Below are positions 6,707 through 14,667 of a stretch of DNA of 64,000 nt, in pieces; position 1 is the stretch's first letter, and each line of letters begins with the position of its first letter. The notes below the pieces were generated by a model. It was not told the origin of the DNA, ran no database searches, and was given only the letters and a program-made list of their open reading frames with translations. A program made the translations under genes and the position numbers. The stretch is from an uncultured Acetobacteraceae bacterium (GTDB lineage Bacteria; Pseudomonadota; Alphaproteobacteria; Acetobacterales; Acetobacteraceae): assembly GCA_943912335.1 (NCBI GenBank), contig CALTUD010000013.1, positions 1 through 64,000 of the forward strand. Direction: 5' to 3'.

Positions 6707-7798
6707 ATGCCCGCCTTGTTCGACCCCTACAGTCTGAAATCCGTCACGCTGCGCAACCGCATCGCCGTATCGCCCATGTGCCAGTATTCGGCCGTGGACG
6801 GCGTCGTGAACGATTGGCATCGGGTGCACTACGCCGGGCTCGCCCGCGGCGGCGCCGGGCTCGTCGTGGTGGAAGCCACCGCCGTGTCGCCGGAAGGACG
6901 CATCAGCTGGGGCGATCTGGGTCTGTGGAACGACGCGCAGGCGGAGGCGCTGCGCCCGATCGTCGCCTCCATCGAGGCGGCGGGCGCCGTGCCCGGCATC
7001 CAGATCGGCCATGCCGGCCGCAAGGCCTCCGCCAACCGGCCCTGGGAAGGCGACGATCACATCCCCGAGGGCGAGCCCAACAGCTGGGAAACGATCGCCC
7101 CCTCCGCCATTGCCTTCGGCGGCGGCCTCGACCGCGTTCCCCGCGCCATGACGCTGGACGAGATCGCCCGCATCCAGAGCGACACGGTGGCGGCGGTGAT
7201 CCGCGCCCGCGACGCCGGTTTCCGCTGGCTCGAACTGCACATGGCGCACGGCTATCTCGCGCAGAACTTCTTCTCGCCCTACTCGAATACCCGCGACGAC
7301 CGGTATGGCGGTTCCGCCGAGAACCGCGCCCGTTTTCTGTTCGAAACCCTGAAGACCGTCCGCGCCGTCTGGCCGGAAGACCGTCCGCTCACCGTGCGCC
7401 TCGGCGTGGTCGAGTTCGACGGCAAGGACGGCATGATCGAGGAAGCGATCGCGCTTCTCCGCCGCATGAAGGCGGAAGGTCTCGACTTCGTCGACGTGTC
7501 GATGGGCTTCAACACACCGGACGCCCGGATCCCCTGGGGCCCGAACTTCATGGGCGACATTGCCGCCCGCGTGCGCGCAGAAACCGGCCTGCCCGGCACC
7601 ACGAGCTGGTATATTGCCAAGCCGGAAGACGCCGATGCGCTGGTCCGCGACAACAAGATCGATCTGGTGAGCCTGGGCCGTCCGCTCCTGGCCGATCCGC
7701 ATTGGCCCTATGCCGCGGCCAAGGCGCTCGGCGTCGAGAACCCGGCCTGGGCCACCCTTCCGGCGCCGTACGCGCATTGGCTGGCGCGCTATCGCTGA
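6707..7798 (+). CDS. Old Yellow Enzyme, YqjM-like NADH:flavin oxidoreductase
   Basis: A 363-residue FMN ene-reductase that reduces activated C=C bonds with NAD(P)H. Family marks: N-terminal SPMCQYSA, whose Cys modulates the flavin as in YqjM; GHAGRKAS; the substrate-binding His pair in LHMAHGYL; and the ring motif SNTRDDRYGGS. A GGAG ribosome site precedes ATG 6707. The divergent ArsR regulator and the operator between them suggest induction by an electrophile such as a quinone or enal. A 10-bp hairpin follows the stop. Confidence 0.94.
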   Translation: MPALFDPYSLKSVTLRNRIAVSPMCQYSAVDGVVNDWHRVHYAGLARGGAGLVVVEATAVSPEGRISWGDLGLWNDAQAEALRPIVASIEAAGAVPGIQIGHAGRKASANRPWEGDDHIPEGEPNSWETIAPSAIAFGGGLDRVPRAMTLDEIARIQSDTVAAVIRARDAGFRWLELHMAHGYLAQNFFSPYSNTRDDRYGGSAENRARFLFETLKTVRAVWPEDRPLTVRLGVVEFDGKDGMIEEAIALLRRMKAEGLDFVDVSMGFNTPDARIPWGPNFMGDIAARVRAETGLPGTTSWYIAKPEDADALVRDNKIDLVSLGRPLLADPHWPYAAAKALGVENPAWATLPAPYAHWLARYR

Positions 7799-7807
7799 GC
7801 CGGACCG

Positions 7808-7834
7808 GACGCGCGGGCGACGAACCCGCGCGTC
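7808..7834. terminator. Hairpin between convergent OYE and EamA genes
   Basis: GACGCGCGGG (7808-7817) pairs perfectly with CCCGCGCGTC (7825-7834) around a 7-base loop, 10 bases after one stop and 4 bases from the other. No T-run follows on either strand. Confidence 0.6.
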
Positions 7835-7837
7835 TCG

Positions 7838-8695
7838 TCACGCGAACCGCTTTGCCCCCGCCACACAGACCAGTACGGCGCCGGCCACCGCCACCATGCC
7901 CGCCGGAACCGGCTCGCCCAGAACCATCCCGCACAGCGCCATGCCGCCCAGCGGCTGCAGCAATTGCAACTGGCCCACGCGTGCGGTGCCACCGATCGCA
8001 AGGCCGCGGTACCAGAACACGAAGCCCAGCATCATGCTGAACGCGGACACATAGCCGAGTCCGATCCAGGCCGGCATCGGCACCGCCGCCCAGGAAACGG
8101 GCTGGAAGGCGAGGGCGAGCGCCGTCATCGCCGGTGCGGCCAGACACAGCGCCCAGGAGATTACCTGCCACCCGCCGAGACGGCGCGACAGAACCGCGCC
8201 CTCCGCGTAGCCCAGCCCTGCCGCCAGGATCGCCGCCAGCATCAACCCGTCGCCACGCCAGGAGCCGCCCTGGTCCTCGCCCAGGGCGAACGCCACCACG
8301 GCGGCCGCCCCGGCCAGGGAGAACAGCCAGAATCCCACCGAAGGACGCTCGCCCCCGCGCAGAACACCGAACAGGGCGGTGGAAAGCGGCAGAAGCGCGG
8401 TCCAGACGATCGAATGCGCCGTGCCGATCGACCGCAGCGCCAGACCGGTCAGCAGGGGAAACCCCAGCACCACGCCGAGCGCCACCAGCAGCAAGGGCGG
8501 CAGATCGGCCCGTCGCGGCAGCGCGGCGCGCAGCCACAGCAGCATGGCCCCGCCGATCAGCGCCGCGATCGCCCCGCGCGCACCGGTCAGGAACACCGGA
8601 TCGAAGCCGAGCTCGCCCAGACGCGTCGCCGGTAGCGTGCCGCTGAAGATGGCGATGCCCAGAATGCCGCTCCCGTAACCTGCCGTCCTGTTCAT
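7838..8695 (-). CDS. EamA/DMT-family membrane transporter
   Basis: A 285-residue membrane protein with about ten hydrophobic segments in two repeats, the layout of drug/metabolite exporters. It shows GARGAIAALIGG in the first half and the typical RVGQLQLLQPLGGMALCGMVLGE near the end. The start at 8695 (MNRTAG) has GGGAGG upstream; a Met six codons earlier is less likely. It is divergent from a MocR-type PLP regulator that probably controls it. That pairing often concerns amino acids, amines or vitamin B6 compounds; the substrate is unknown. Confidence 0.88.
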   Translation of the reverse strand: MNRTAGYGSGILGIAIFSGTLPATRLGELGFDPVFLTGARGAIAALIGGAMLLWLRAALPRRADLPPLLLVALGVVLGFPLLTGLALRSIGTAHSIVWTALLPLSTALFGVLRGGERPSVGFWLFSLAGAAAVVAFALGEDQGGSWRGDGLMLAAILAAGLGYAEGAVLSRRLGGWQVISWALCLAAPAMTALALAFQPVSWAAVPMPAWIGLGYVSAFSMMLGFVFWYRGLAIGGTARVGQLQLLQPLGGMALCGMVLGEPVPAGMVAVAGAVLVCVAGAKRFA

Positions 8696-8750
8696 TGCCT
8701 CGCCTCCCGTCATATCGTCGCATCATGCGACCGGGCGAGGTCGAACGATA

Positions 8751-8785
8751 CATACGGTTCCATACGGTTTGATCGAACTGTATGG
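8751..8785. promoter_or_regulatory. Probable MocR operator: tandem and inverted repeats
   Basis: Two head-to-tail 10-mers, CATACGGTTC (8751-8760) and CATACGGTTT (8761-8770), are followed by an inverted partner AACTGTATGG (8776-8785). The array sits in the divergent region, ending 7 bases before the MocR start. Direct repeats plus an inverted one are common for MocR-type regulators. Confidence 0.65.
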
Positions 8786-8792
8786 TTCCATC

Positions 8793-10199
8793 ATGGCACA
8801 CGACCCCGGCTTGCCGCCTCGAAGCGAGACCCGAACCGAGCAGGCCATGCGGCTGATCCGGGAGCGCATCGAGCGCGGGATGCTGCCGCCGGGAGACCGG
8901 CTCCCCTCCGTACGCCGTTTCGCCGCCCAGTGCGGCCTGTCGCCCTCCACCGTGGTCGAAGCCTATGATCGGCTGTCCGCCGAAGGGCTGATCCAGGCTA
9001 GGCCGGGTTCGGCTTTCTACGTGATGCGCGCCGTCACGCCGCCGGGCCCGGCCGGTCCGGAACGGCGCGAGCGCGTGGTGGACCCGTTCTGGGTATCCCG
9101 TCAGTCGCTCGACATGGACCCGTCGGTGCTCAAACCGGGCTGCGGCTGGCTGCCGGCCGATTGGATGCCGCAAACGGCGATCCGCCAGGCTCTTCGCGAG
9201 GCTGCCCGCGCACCGGACAGCGTCTTGGTCGATTACGGCCCGTCCAGAGGCGCGCGCGAATTGCGGGAGATCCTGTCGCGCCAGTTCGCGTCGGAAGGCC
9301 TGGCCGTCTCGCCCGACCGCATCCTGCTCGCCAATTCAGCCTCGCACGCCACCGATCTGGTCTGCAGGCTGCTGCTGCGCCCCGGCGATGCCGTGCTGGT
9401 GGACGACCCCTGCTACTTCAACTTCCGCGCTCTTCTGGCCGCGTACCCAGTGCGCGTGGTGGGCGTGCCGTTCACAGAAACGGGCCCCAACCCCGAACGC
9501 TTCGCCGCGGTCGTTGCCGAGCACAGGCCGCGCCTCTATCTGACCAACGCCGCCCTGCACAACCCGACCGGCGCGACGCTGTCGCCCGCCATCGCCCATC
9601 GCCTGCTCCGCATCGCCGCCGAGCACGGGCTCACCATCGTCGAGGACGACGTGTTCGCCGCTTTCGAACCGGAACAATCGGTGCGCATGGCGGTGCTCGA
9701 TGGGCTGGAGCGCGTGATCCGTATCGGCAGCTTCTCCAAGACATTGTCCTCGTCGATCCGCTGCGGCTACGTCGCCGGCACGCCCGCCTTGATCGAGGCG
9801 TTGGCCGATCTCCAGGTCGCGACCGGCTTTACGGGACCCGGTCCGATCGCCACCAGCACGATCCGGGCCGTACTGCTCGGCGGCGGTTACCGGAAGCATC
9901 TGGATCAGCTGCGGCGCCGTCTGGCCCGTGCGCGACGCGACACGGCGGACCGTCTCGCGCCCCTCGGAATCACACCCTGGCTGATGCCGCGCGGCGGCTA
10001 TTCCCTCTGGTGTCGTCTGCCGGACGGCGTGGATGCGACACGCATGGCCCGCACCGCCCTCGATCTCGGCATGCTGCTCGCCCCCGGCGACATCTTCAGC
10101 GTCTCCGGTACCGCCGGCGGTTTCATGCGCGTCAACGTGACGCAAATGCCGTATCCCGTCGCCTACGACGCCATGGCCCGCGCCATGGATGGAGGATAG
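8793..10199 (+). CDS. MocR-type regulator: GntR winged helix fused to aminotransferase-like PLP domain
   Basis: A 468-residue fusion. Residues about 10-75 are a GntR-type DNA-binding domain (LPSVRRFAAQCGLSPSTVVE, then AYDRLSAEGLIQARPGSAFYV). The rest is a fold-type I aminotransferase domain with HNPTGATLSP, the Asp in VEDDVFAAF and the PLP lysine in GSFSKTLSSSIRCGYVAG. Such proteins sense PLP or an amino-compound adduct and seldom act as enzymes. ATG 8793 is chosen; an upstream TTG at 8769 would overlap the operator. It is divergent from the EamA exporter. Repeat copy 2 begins 9 bases after its stop. Confidence 0.92.
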   Translation: MAHDPGLPPRSETRTEQAMRLIRERIERGMLPPGDRLPSVRRFAAQCGLSPSTVVEAYDRLSAEGLIQARPGSAFYVMRAVTPPGPAGPERRERVVDPFWVSRQSLDMDPSVLKPGCGWLPADWMPQTAIRQALREAARAPDSVLVDYGPSRGARELREILSRQFASEGLAVSPDRILLANSASHATDLVCRLLLRPGDAVLVDDPCYFNFRALLAAYPVRVVGVPFTETGPNPERFAAVVAEHRPRLYLTNAALHNPTGATLSPAIAHRLLRIAAEHGLTIVEDDVFAAFEPEQSVRMAVLDGLERVIRIGSFSKTLSSSIRCGYVAGTPALIEALADLQVATGFTGPGPIATSTIRAVLLGGGYRKHLDQLRRRLARARRDTADRLAPLGITPWLMPRGGYSLWCRLPDGVDATRMARTALDLGMLLAPGDIFSVSGTAGGFMRVNVTQMPYPVAYDAMARAMDGG

Positions 10200-10208
10200 G
10201 CAAGAAGT

Positions 10209-10322
10209 GTTCTTTCTTGAAAGAAAGAACCAAAGAACTTCTGTCCGTTGGAGGATGGACGAGCCGAACCTCCAAGCCAAACGGGCAGAAGTCTTTTTGC
10301 TTCTTTTCTTCAGAAAAAGAAG
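10209..10322 (-). repeat. Structured intergenic repeat, copy 2 (inverted)
   Basis: Same modules as copy 1 but in opposite orientation. The GTTCTTTC-type hairpin comes first (10209-10230, GTTCTTTCTT / AAGAAAGAAC) and the GCTTCTTTT-type hairpin last (10299-10322). Inner arms ACTTCTGTCCGTT and AACGGGCAGAAGT pair with one U-G, and the apex closes with TTGGAGG / CCTCCAA. It sits between the convergent MocR and GMC oxidoreductase genes, 9 and 23 bases from their stops. Confidence 0.9.
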
Positions 10323-10345
10323 ACTTCCTTCGATTGATCGCGCGC

Positions 10346-11911
10346 TCAGCCCAAACGCGCCGCGATCACATCCGCCACGCGCAACGCATTGGCGATGATC
10401 GTCAGCGTCGGGTTCACAGCGCCGATTGACGGAAAGAAGCTCGCATCCGTGACATAAAGATTGTCGAGCTCGTGTGCCTTGCAGTTCGTATCGAGGACCG
10501 ATGTGTCCGGGTCGGTGCCGAACCGCAGCGTGCCGGACTGGTGCGCGGTACCGCCGATCGGCGTGTCCTTGCCGAGATACAGGCTCTTCTCGAACAAGTG
10601 CGGATGCATGTCGAGATCGTCCAGCATGCCGTGCAGCTTCTTCTTCAGCCGCTTTAGTCCTTCCATGTTGGTCTCGGTCAGGTCCAGATGCACCTTGCCG
10701 TCCTTGTAGAAGATACGGTTCTGCGCCAGTGGCAGATCTTCCGCGGTCAGCCAGAAATCCACCGAGTGCTTGGCGATGTAGTCGAACGGCATCTCCGGCA
10801 GCCATTGCAGGAAGGTCGGCAGGCCTTCGCCATGCACCTGCACGCCATCCGATTTGCCGACCATCTGGATATGCCCCAGCGGATAGTCCCAGTCGTCCGC
10901 CCCGAAATAGAAATCGTTCAGCCCGAGCGTCTTCTGGAAGCGGGTCGGGTTCGGCGTGCGCGACAAGGCCAGCATGGTGGAATTGTTGTGCCGCATGTAG
11001 TTGCGGCCGACCTGATCGGAGCGATTGGCCAGACCGTTCGGATGTGCATCGTTGGCAGATCGCAACATCAGCAGCGCGGATGACAGCGCTCCGCACGCGG
11101 CCACGACGATATCGCCGGTAAAGGTCAGGCGCTCGCCTTCCTTGACCACCTCCACGCCGGTCACGCTCCGCCCGGACGGATCGGTCAGCAGCCGCTCCAC
11201 ATAGGCGTTGGTCATCAACGTGATGTTGTCGTTCTCCCGCACGGCCGGGTCCACGACCATGATCTGCGCGTCGGCCTTGCCATTGGTGGGGCAGGGATAG
11301 CCGTCGAACGCGTCGCAGCGCACGCAGCGGCTCCAGGGCAGCGTCACGCCGTCCTTCTCCTCCAGCAGCACGCCCACGGGCAGATGGAACGGGTGATGGC
11401 CGAGGCGCTTCAGCCCGTCGAAAAGCTGCTGGATTCGTGGCTCATGACTTACGGGAGGATGAGCGTAGGGCTGCGGGCTTGGCGGTTCAGTCGGGTCCTC
11501 GCCTCGCTGGCCGTGCACGGCGAACAGTTCCTCCGCCGCCTGATAATACGGCTCGAACGTCTCGTATTTCACCGGCCAGGCCGGCGAGATCCCGTCCGGA
11601 TGCTGGATCTCGTCGAAATCCCGCTCCCGCAGGCGCAGAAGAACGGAGCCGTAGAATTTCGAGTTCCCGCCGACATAGTAGTGCAGGCCGGGATGGAAGG
11701 TCTTCCCGTTCGAGCTGTACCACGTCTCCGGGGCCTGGTACTTGCCGTCGACGAACACCTCCTTGCTGTCCCAGTTGTCGCGGCCGCGTACGAGATAGTC
11801 GCCGCGCTCCAGCAGCAGGATGCGCTTGCCGGTCTTCGCCAGCTTCCAGGCCATGGTGCCGCCGCCAGGGCCGGAACCGACGATGACGACGTCGTAATGC
11901 TGGCTGTCCAT
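10346..11911 (-). CDS. GMC-family FAD oxidoreductase
   Basis: A 521-residue glucose-methanol-choline oxidoreductase. The N-terminal FAD site VVIVGSGPGGGTMAWKLA is followed by LLLERGD. The C-terminal catalytic pair is seen as the His in GTAHQSG and the His/Asn region SIGAVNPTLTIIANALR. A Cys-rich segment WSRCVRCDAFDGYPC is typical of the bacterial alcohol/sugar dehydrogenase branch. No signal peptide is visible, so it is cytoplasmic or peripheral. It is divergent from doxX-cupin-SMP30-VOC; with a lactonase there, oxidation of a sugar or cyclic alcohol to a lactone is a reasonable guess. Confidence 0.9.
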   Translation of the reverse strand: MDSQHYDVVIVGSGPGGGTMAWKLAKTGKRILLLERGDYLVRGRDNWDSKEVFVDGKYQAPETWYSSNGKTFHPGLHYYVGGNSKFYGSVLLRLRERDFDEIQHPDGISPAWPVKYETFEPYYQAAEELFAVHGQRGEDPTEPPSPQPYAHPPVSHEPRIQQLFDGLKRLGHHPFHLPVGVLLEEKDGVTLPWSRCVRCDAFDGYPCPTNGKADAQIMVVDPAVRENDNITLMTNAYVERLLTDPSGRSVTGVEVVKEGERLTFTGDIVVAACGALSSALLMLRSANDAHPNGLANRSDQVGRNYMRHNNSTMLALSRTPNPTRFQKTLGLNDFYFGADDWDYPLGHIQMVGKSDGVQVHGEGLPTFLQWLPEMPFDYIAKHSVDFWLTAEDLPLAQNRIFYKDGKVHLDLTETNMEGLKRLKKKLHGMLDDLDMHPHLFEKSLYLGKDTPIGGTAHQSGTLRFGTDPDTSVLDTNCKAHELDNLYVTDASFFPSIGAVNPTLTIIANALRVADVIAARLG

Positions 11912-12014
11912 GCGATCACTCCCGCGTGCTTCCGCGCGGCAACGTTCCGACACGCGACGCGTTGCACTGCCCGATGCGGGCGACCTCCCGTCGCCTGTCC
12001 GCGCGGAGCACACG

Positions 12015-12503
12015 ATGACCGGTCTCGGAATCCTGGCCACGATCGCCGTGCGCTATCTGCTCGTCATGCTGTTCTTCCCGTTCAGCGCCCTGGACAAGAT
12101 CCTGAACTTCCCCGGCGCCGTGGCGCAGGCTCGCCAGGTCCTGCCGTCCCGCGCCCTGTCCACCCTGATGCTCATGGCGGGCCTCGCCACAGAGATCATC
12201 ATGCCGGTCTGCATCCTGACGGGTTTCGCGGACCGCCTCGCCGCCTTCATCATGGCCGGCTACTGCATGGTCACGGCCCTCCTGTTCAAACAGTTCTGGG
12301 CGCCCGGCGATTTCTGGGCCGGCAGCGAGAGCAAGGGCCGTGGCCTGTTCTGGGATTTCCTGAAGAACTTCTCGCTGGCAGGCGGTTTCCTGCTCGTCAC
12401 GGTCGGCACGATGTCGGTGGAAAGCTTCATCGCCGACCCGCTGTCCTCCACCCATCCCTACGCGGCGCATCCGGCCGCGATCGCAGCGAGCACCACCCCA
12501 TGA
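12015..12503 (+). CDS. DoxX-family membrane protein
   Basis: A 162-residue membrane protein with about four helices. It shows the DoxX hallmarks: a first helix with FPFSALDKILNFPGAV, then ILTGFADRLAAFIMAGYCMVTA, then the turn FWAPGDFW. DoxX-like proteins are often encoded next to oxidoreductases and may serve as quinone-linked membrane partners. The start at 12015 has GGAG upstream; the longer frame overlaps the divergent GMC start. The stop overlaps the next ATG (ATGA). It is the first gene of a four-gene unit. Confidence 0.82.
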   Translation: MTGLGILATIAVRYLLVMLFFPFSALDKILNFPGAVAQARQVLPSRALSTLMLMAGLATEIIMPVCILTGFADRLAAFIMAGYCMVTALLFKQFWAPGDFWAGSESKGRGLFWDFLKNFSLAGGFLLVTVGTMSVESFIADPLSSTHPYAAHPAAIAASTTP

Positions 12504-12943
12504 GCGATCAGGACAAGCCGCGCATCCCTTACTGGCATATGTATGTCGATGCGGACGGCATCAGCCGTTTCGCCGAATGCGCCATGACAGAGCTGGAGTT
12601 CAAATCGCTCACCAGCGCCCCGCAATGGCAGCACGAGAAAGAGACCGGGAAATTCAGCGTCTCCTTCACCGTGCTCCCGATTGGCTGGTTCGGCGACTGG
12701 CATGAAAGCCCGAAGGCGCAATGGGTGATCCCGCTTTCCGGCTCCTGGTTCATCGAAACCATGGACGGCAGGCGCGTGACGTTCGGCCCAGGTGGAATCC
12801 ATCTCGGCGAGGACATCGGCTGCACGACGATTGAGGGAAAGACAGGCCATCTCTCCGGCGTTGTCGGCGACGAACCCTGCGTGCAGATGATCGTGCAGTA
12901 CGAAACGCCGCCGGTACGCAATCAACCCTGCCGGATACGCTGA
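12500..12943 (+). CDS. Cupin-domain protein
   Basis: A 147-residue single-domain cupin. After an N-terminal stretch (PYWHMYVDADGISRF) comes the beta-barrel with VIPLSGSWFIETMDG and FGPGGIHLGEDIGC. The usual second-motif His is present (GGIHLGED), while the first motif lacks the full HxH pattern, so metal binding is uncertain. It starts on the doxX stop and is followed directly by the SMP-30 gene with no gap, so these genes are co-translated. It might be an isomerase or oxygenase-like enzyme; the exact reaction cannot be told from the sequence. Confidence 0.75.
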   Translation: MSDQDKPRIPYWHMYVDADGISRFAECAMTELEFKSLTSAPQWQHEKETGKFSVSFTVLPIGWFGDWHESPKAQWVIPLSGSWFIETMDGRRVTFGPGGIHLGEDIGCTTIEGKTGHLSGVVGDEPCVQMIVQYETPPVRNQPCRIR

Positions 12944-13849
12944 ATGGACGGGTTCGACATCCGCGACCAGCGCTTCGCCAACATGGTGCTGGGCAACGCA
13001 CCTTTGGAAAAACTCGGTGACGGTTTCCGCTGGATCGAGGGCCCGGTCTGGATGGCCGACTGGAACTGCCTCCTGTTCCAGGACCTCCCCAACAATCGCA
13101 CCATGCGGTGGAGCGAGGCCGACGGCGTATCCGTCTGGCGCGCCCCGTCCAATTACGCCAACGGCCAGACACGCGACCGCCAGGGACGCCTGATCGCCTG
13201 CTCGCACCGCGGTCGATGCCTGTATCGCACCGAGCATGACGGCAGCGTCACGACATTGGTCACGCACCATGACGGCAAACGCCTGAACGCGCCCAACGAC
13301 GTGGTGGTGAAAACGGATGGCTCGATCTGGTTCTCCGACCCGCTCTACGGCCTGCTGAACGACTATGAGGGCGGTATCCAGCACAGCGAACAACCGCCTG
13401 CTCTCTACCGGCTCGATCCCGAAACCGGCGATCTTCGCATCATGGCCGGCGATTTCGACGGACCCAACGGCCTCGCCTTCTCGCCCGACGAGAAGCGTCT
13501 CTATGTCGCGGAGACAGGCGATCAGAGCGGCCCGGACCCGAAGCAATATCTCCGCGTGTTCGACGTTTCCGCCGACGGCCTCTCTCTCTCCGGCGGCGAC
13601 ATCTTCCACAAGGTCGAACCCGGCTATTCCGACGGCTTCCGCGTCGACCAGAGCGGCAATCTCTGGAGCAGCGCCGCGGACGGCGTGCATTGCATCGACC
13701 CGGACGGCAAACTCCTGGGCAAGATCCTGGTGCCCTATACGGTCTCCAACGTCACCTTCGGCGATCGCGCGAAAAGCCGGCTGTTCATCGGCGGCTCGCA
13801 CACGCTGTACTCGATCTTCCTCGGCACACGCGGCGCGCAATACCCATGA
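12944..13849 (+). CDS. SMP-30/gluconolactonase-family lactonase
   Basis: A 301-residue six-bladed beta-propeller lactonase. Typical marks: EGPVWMADWNCLLFQDLPNN near the start (Glu metal ligand), NGQTRDRQGRLIACSHRGR, the Asn in LNAPNDVVVKTDGSIWFSDP, and the Asp in GYSDGFRVDQSGNLW. Such enzymes hydrolyse aldono- or other lactones with a divalent metal. The ATG follows the cupin stop immediately and the stop overlaps the VOC start (ATGA). With the GMC dehydrogenase opposite, it probably opens a lactone made by that enzyme. Confidence 0.9.
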   Translation: MDGFDIRDQRFANMVLGNAPLEKLGDGFRWIEGPVWMADWNCLLFQDLPNNRTMRWSEADGVSVWRAPSNYANGQTRDRQGRLIACSHRGRCLYRTEHDGSVTTLVTHHDGKRLNAPNDVVVKTDGSIWFSDPLYGLLNDYEGGIQHSEQPPALYRLDPETGDLRIMAGDFDGPNGLAFSPDEKRLYVAETGDQSGPDPKQYLRVFDVSADGLSLSGGDIFHKVEPGYSDGFRVDQSGNLWSSAADGVHCIDPDGKLLGKILVPYTVSNVTFGDRAKSRLFIGGSHTLYSIFLGTRGAQYP

Positions 13850-14619
13850 GTCCGATCCGCTTTACGCTGAACAGCGCCGATCCGCAGCGGCTCGCCGCCT
13901 TCTATCGCGACGCCCTCGGCTTCTCGGTCGGAACGCCAGCCACCGATACCCCCCGGACGGTCGCGCTCCTGCTCGGCGCGCAGCGGATCGACGTTATCGC
14001 GGCCCCGCCGGGCGCCGCACCCTATCCCGCCGGCAGCACCAGCCATGATTCCTGGTTCCAGCATCTGGCCCTGGTCGCCACCGACATCGACGCCGCTTAC
14101 ACGCGCCTCGTCGCGACCCCTGGCTGGACGCCGATCAGCACGTCCGACCGCCCCGTGCAGCTTCCGCCCTCTTCCGGTGGCGTTCGCGCCTTCAAGTTCC
14201 GCGATCCAGAAGGCCATCCGCTCGAATTGCTGCAATTCCCGCCCGGTAAAACCCCGCCACCTTGGTCAGATTTCGGTCCGGATGACGGACCTCTCGTCGG
14301 AATCGACCATTCGGCGCTCGTGATCGCCGATCTCGCCCGGAGCCTGTCGTTCTACGAACGGATCGGATTTGCGGTGATCGCCGAAAGCGAGAACACCGGA
14401 CCGGAACAAGATGCGCTCGACGGCGCCGTCTCGGTCCATGTCTCGGTCCGCGCCCTGTCGCGCAGCGACGGGCCGCCGCATCTCGAATTGCTGGCCTATC
14501 GAAGCCCGGCGGTGCGGGTCGGTCCGGTCGAACCGGACGGAGTGGCCTGCACCCGGACCGTCCTGGACGAGACCGGGACCGCCGCGCATGACCCGGATGG
14601 TCACGCGCTGATCGTCTGA
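13846..14619 (+). CDS. Two-domain VOC (glyoxalase-fold) protein
   Basis: A 257-residue protein with two vicinal-oxygen-chelate modules: residues 1-130 (FTLNSADPQRLAAFYRDALG, ending FRDPEGHPLELLQF) and 145-257 (IDHSALVIADLARSLSFYER, ending HDPDGHALIV). Metal ligands of the family are visible as His in QHLALV, Glu in HPLELLQF and His in IDHSALV. It is the last gene of the doxX-cupin-SMP30 unit. It could be a dioxygenase, epimerase or lyase; the two-domain form favours ring-cleavage-dioxygenase-like architecture but does not prove it. Confidence 0.82.
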   Translation: MSPIRFTLNSADPQRLAAFYRDALGFSVGTPATDTPRTVALLLGAQRIDVIAAPPGAAPYPAGSTSHDSWFQHLALVATDIDAAYTRLVATPGWTPISTSDRPVQLPPSSGGVRAFKFRDPEGHPLELLQFPPGKTPPPWSDFGPDDGPLVGIDHSALVIADLARSLSFYERIGFAVIAESENTGPEQDALDGAVSVHVSVRALSRSDGPPHLELLAYRSPAVRVGPVEPDGVACTRTVLDETGTAAHDPDGHALIV

Positions 14620-14622
14620 CGA

Positions 14623-14656
14623 GCGGCCGATCCTTCCCGAGGAAAGAACCGGCCGC
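14623..14656. terminator. Hairpin between VOC gene and TonB receptor (convergent)
   Basis: GCGGCCG (14623-14629) pairs with CGGCCGC (14650-14656) around a 20-base loop. The hairpin fills most of the 48-base gap between the two stop codons. No T-run. Confidence 0.45.
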
Positions 14657-14667
14657 CGCCGTGCGGG

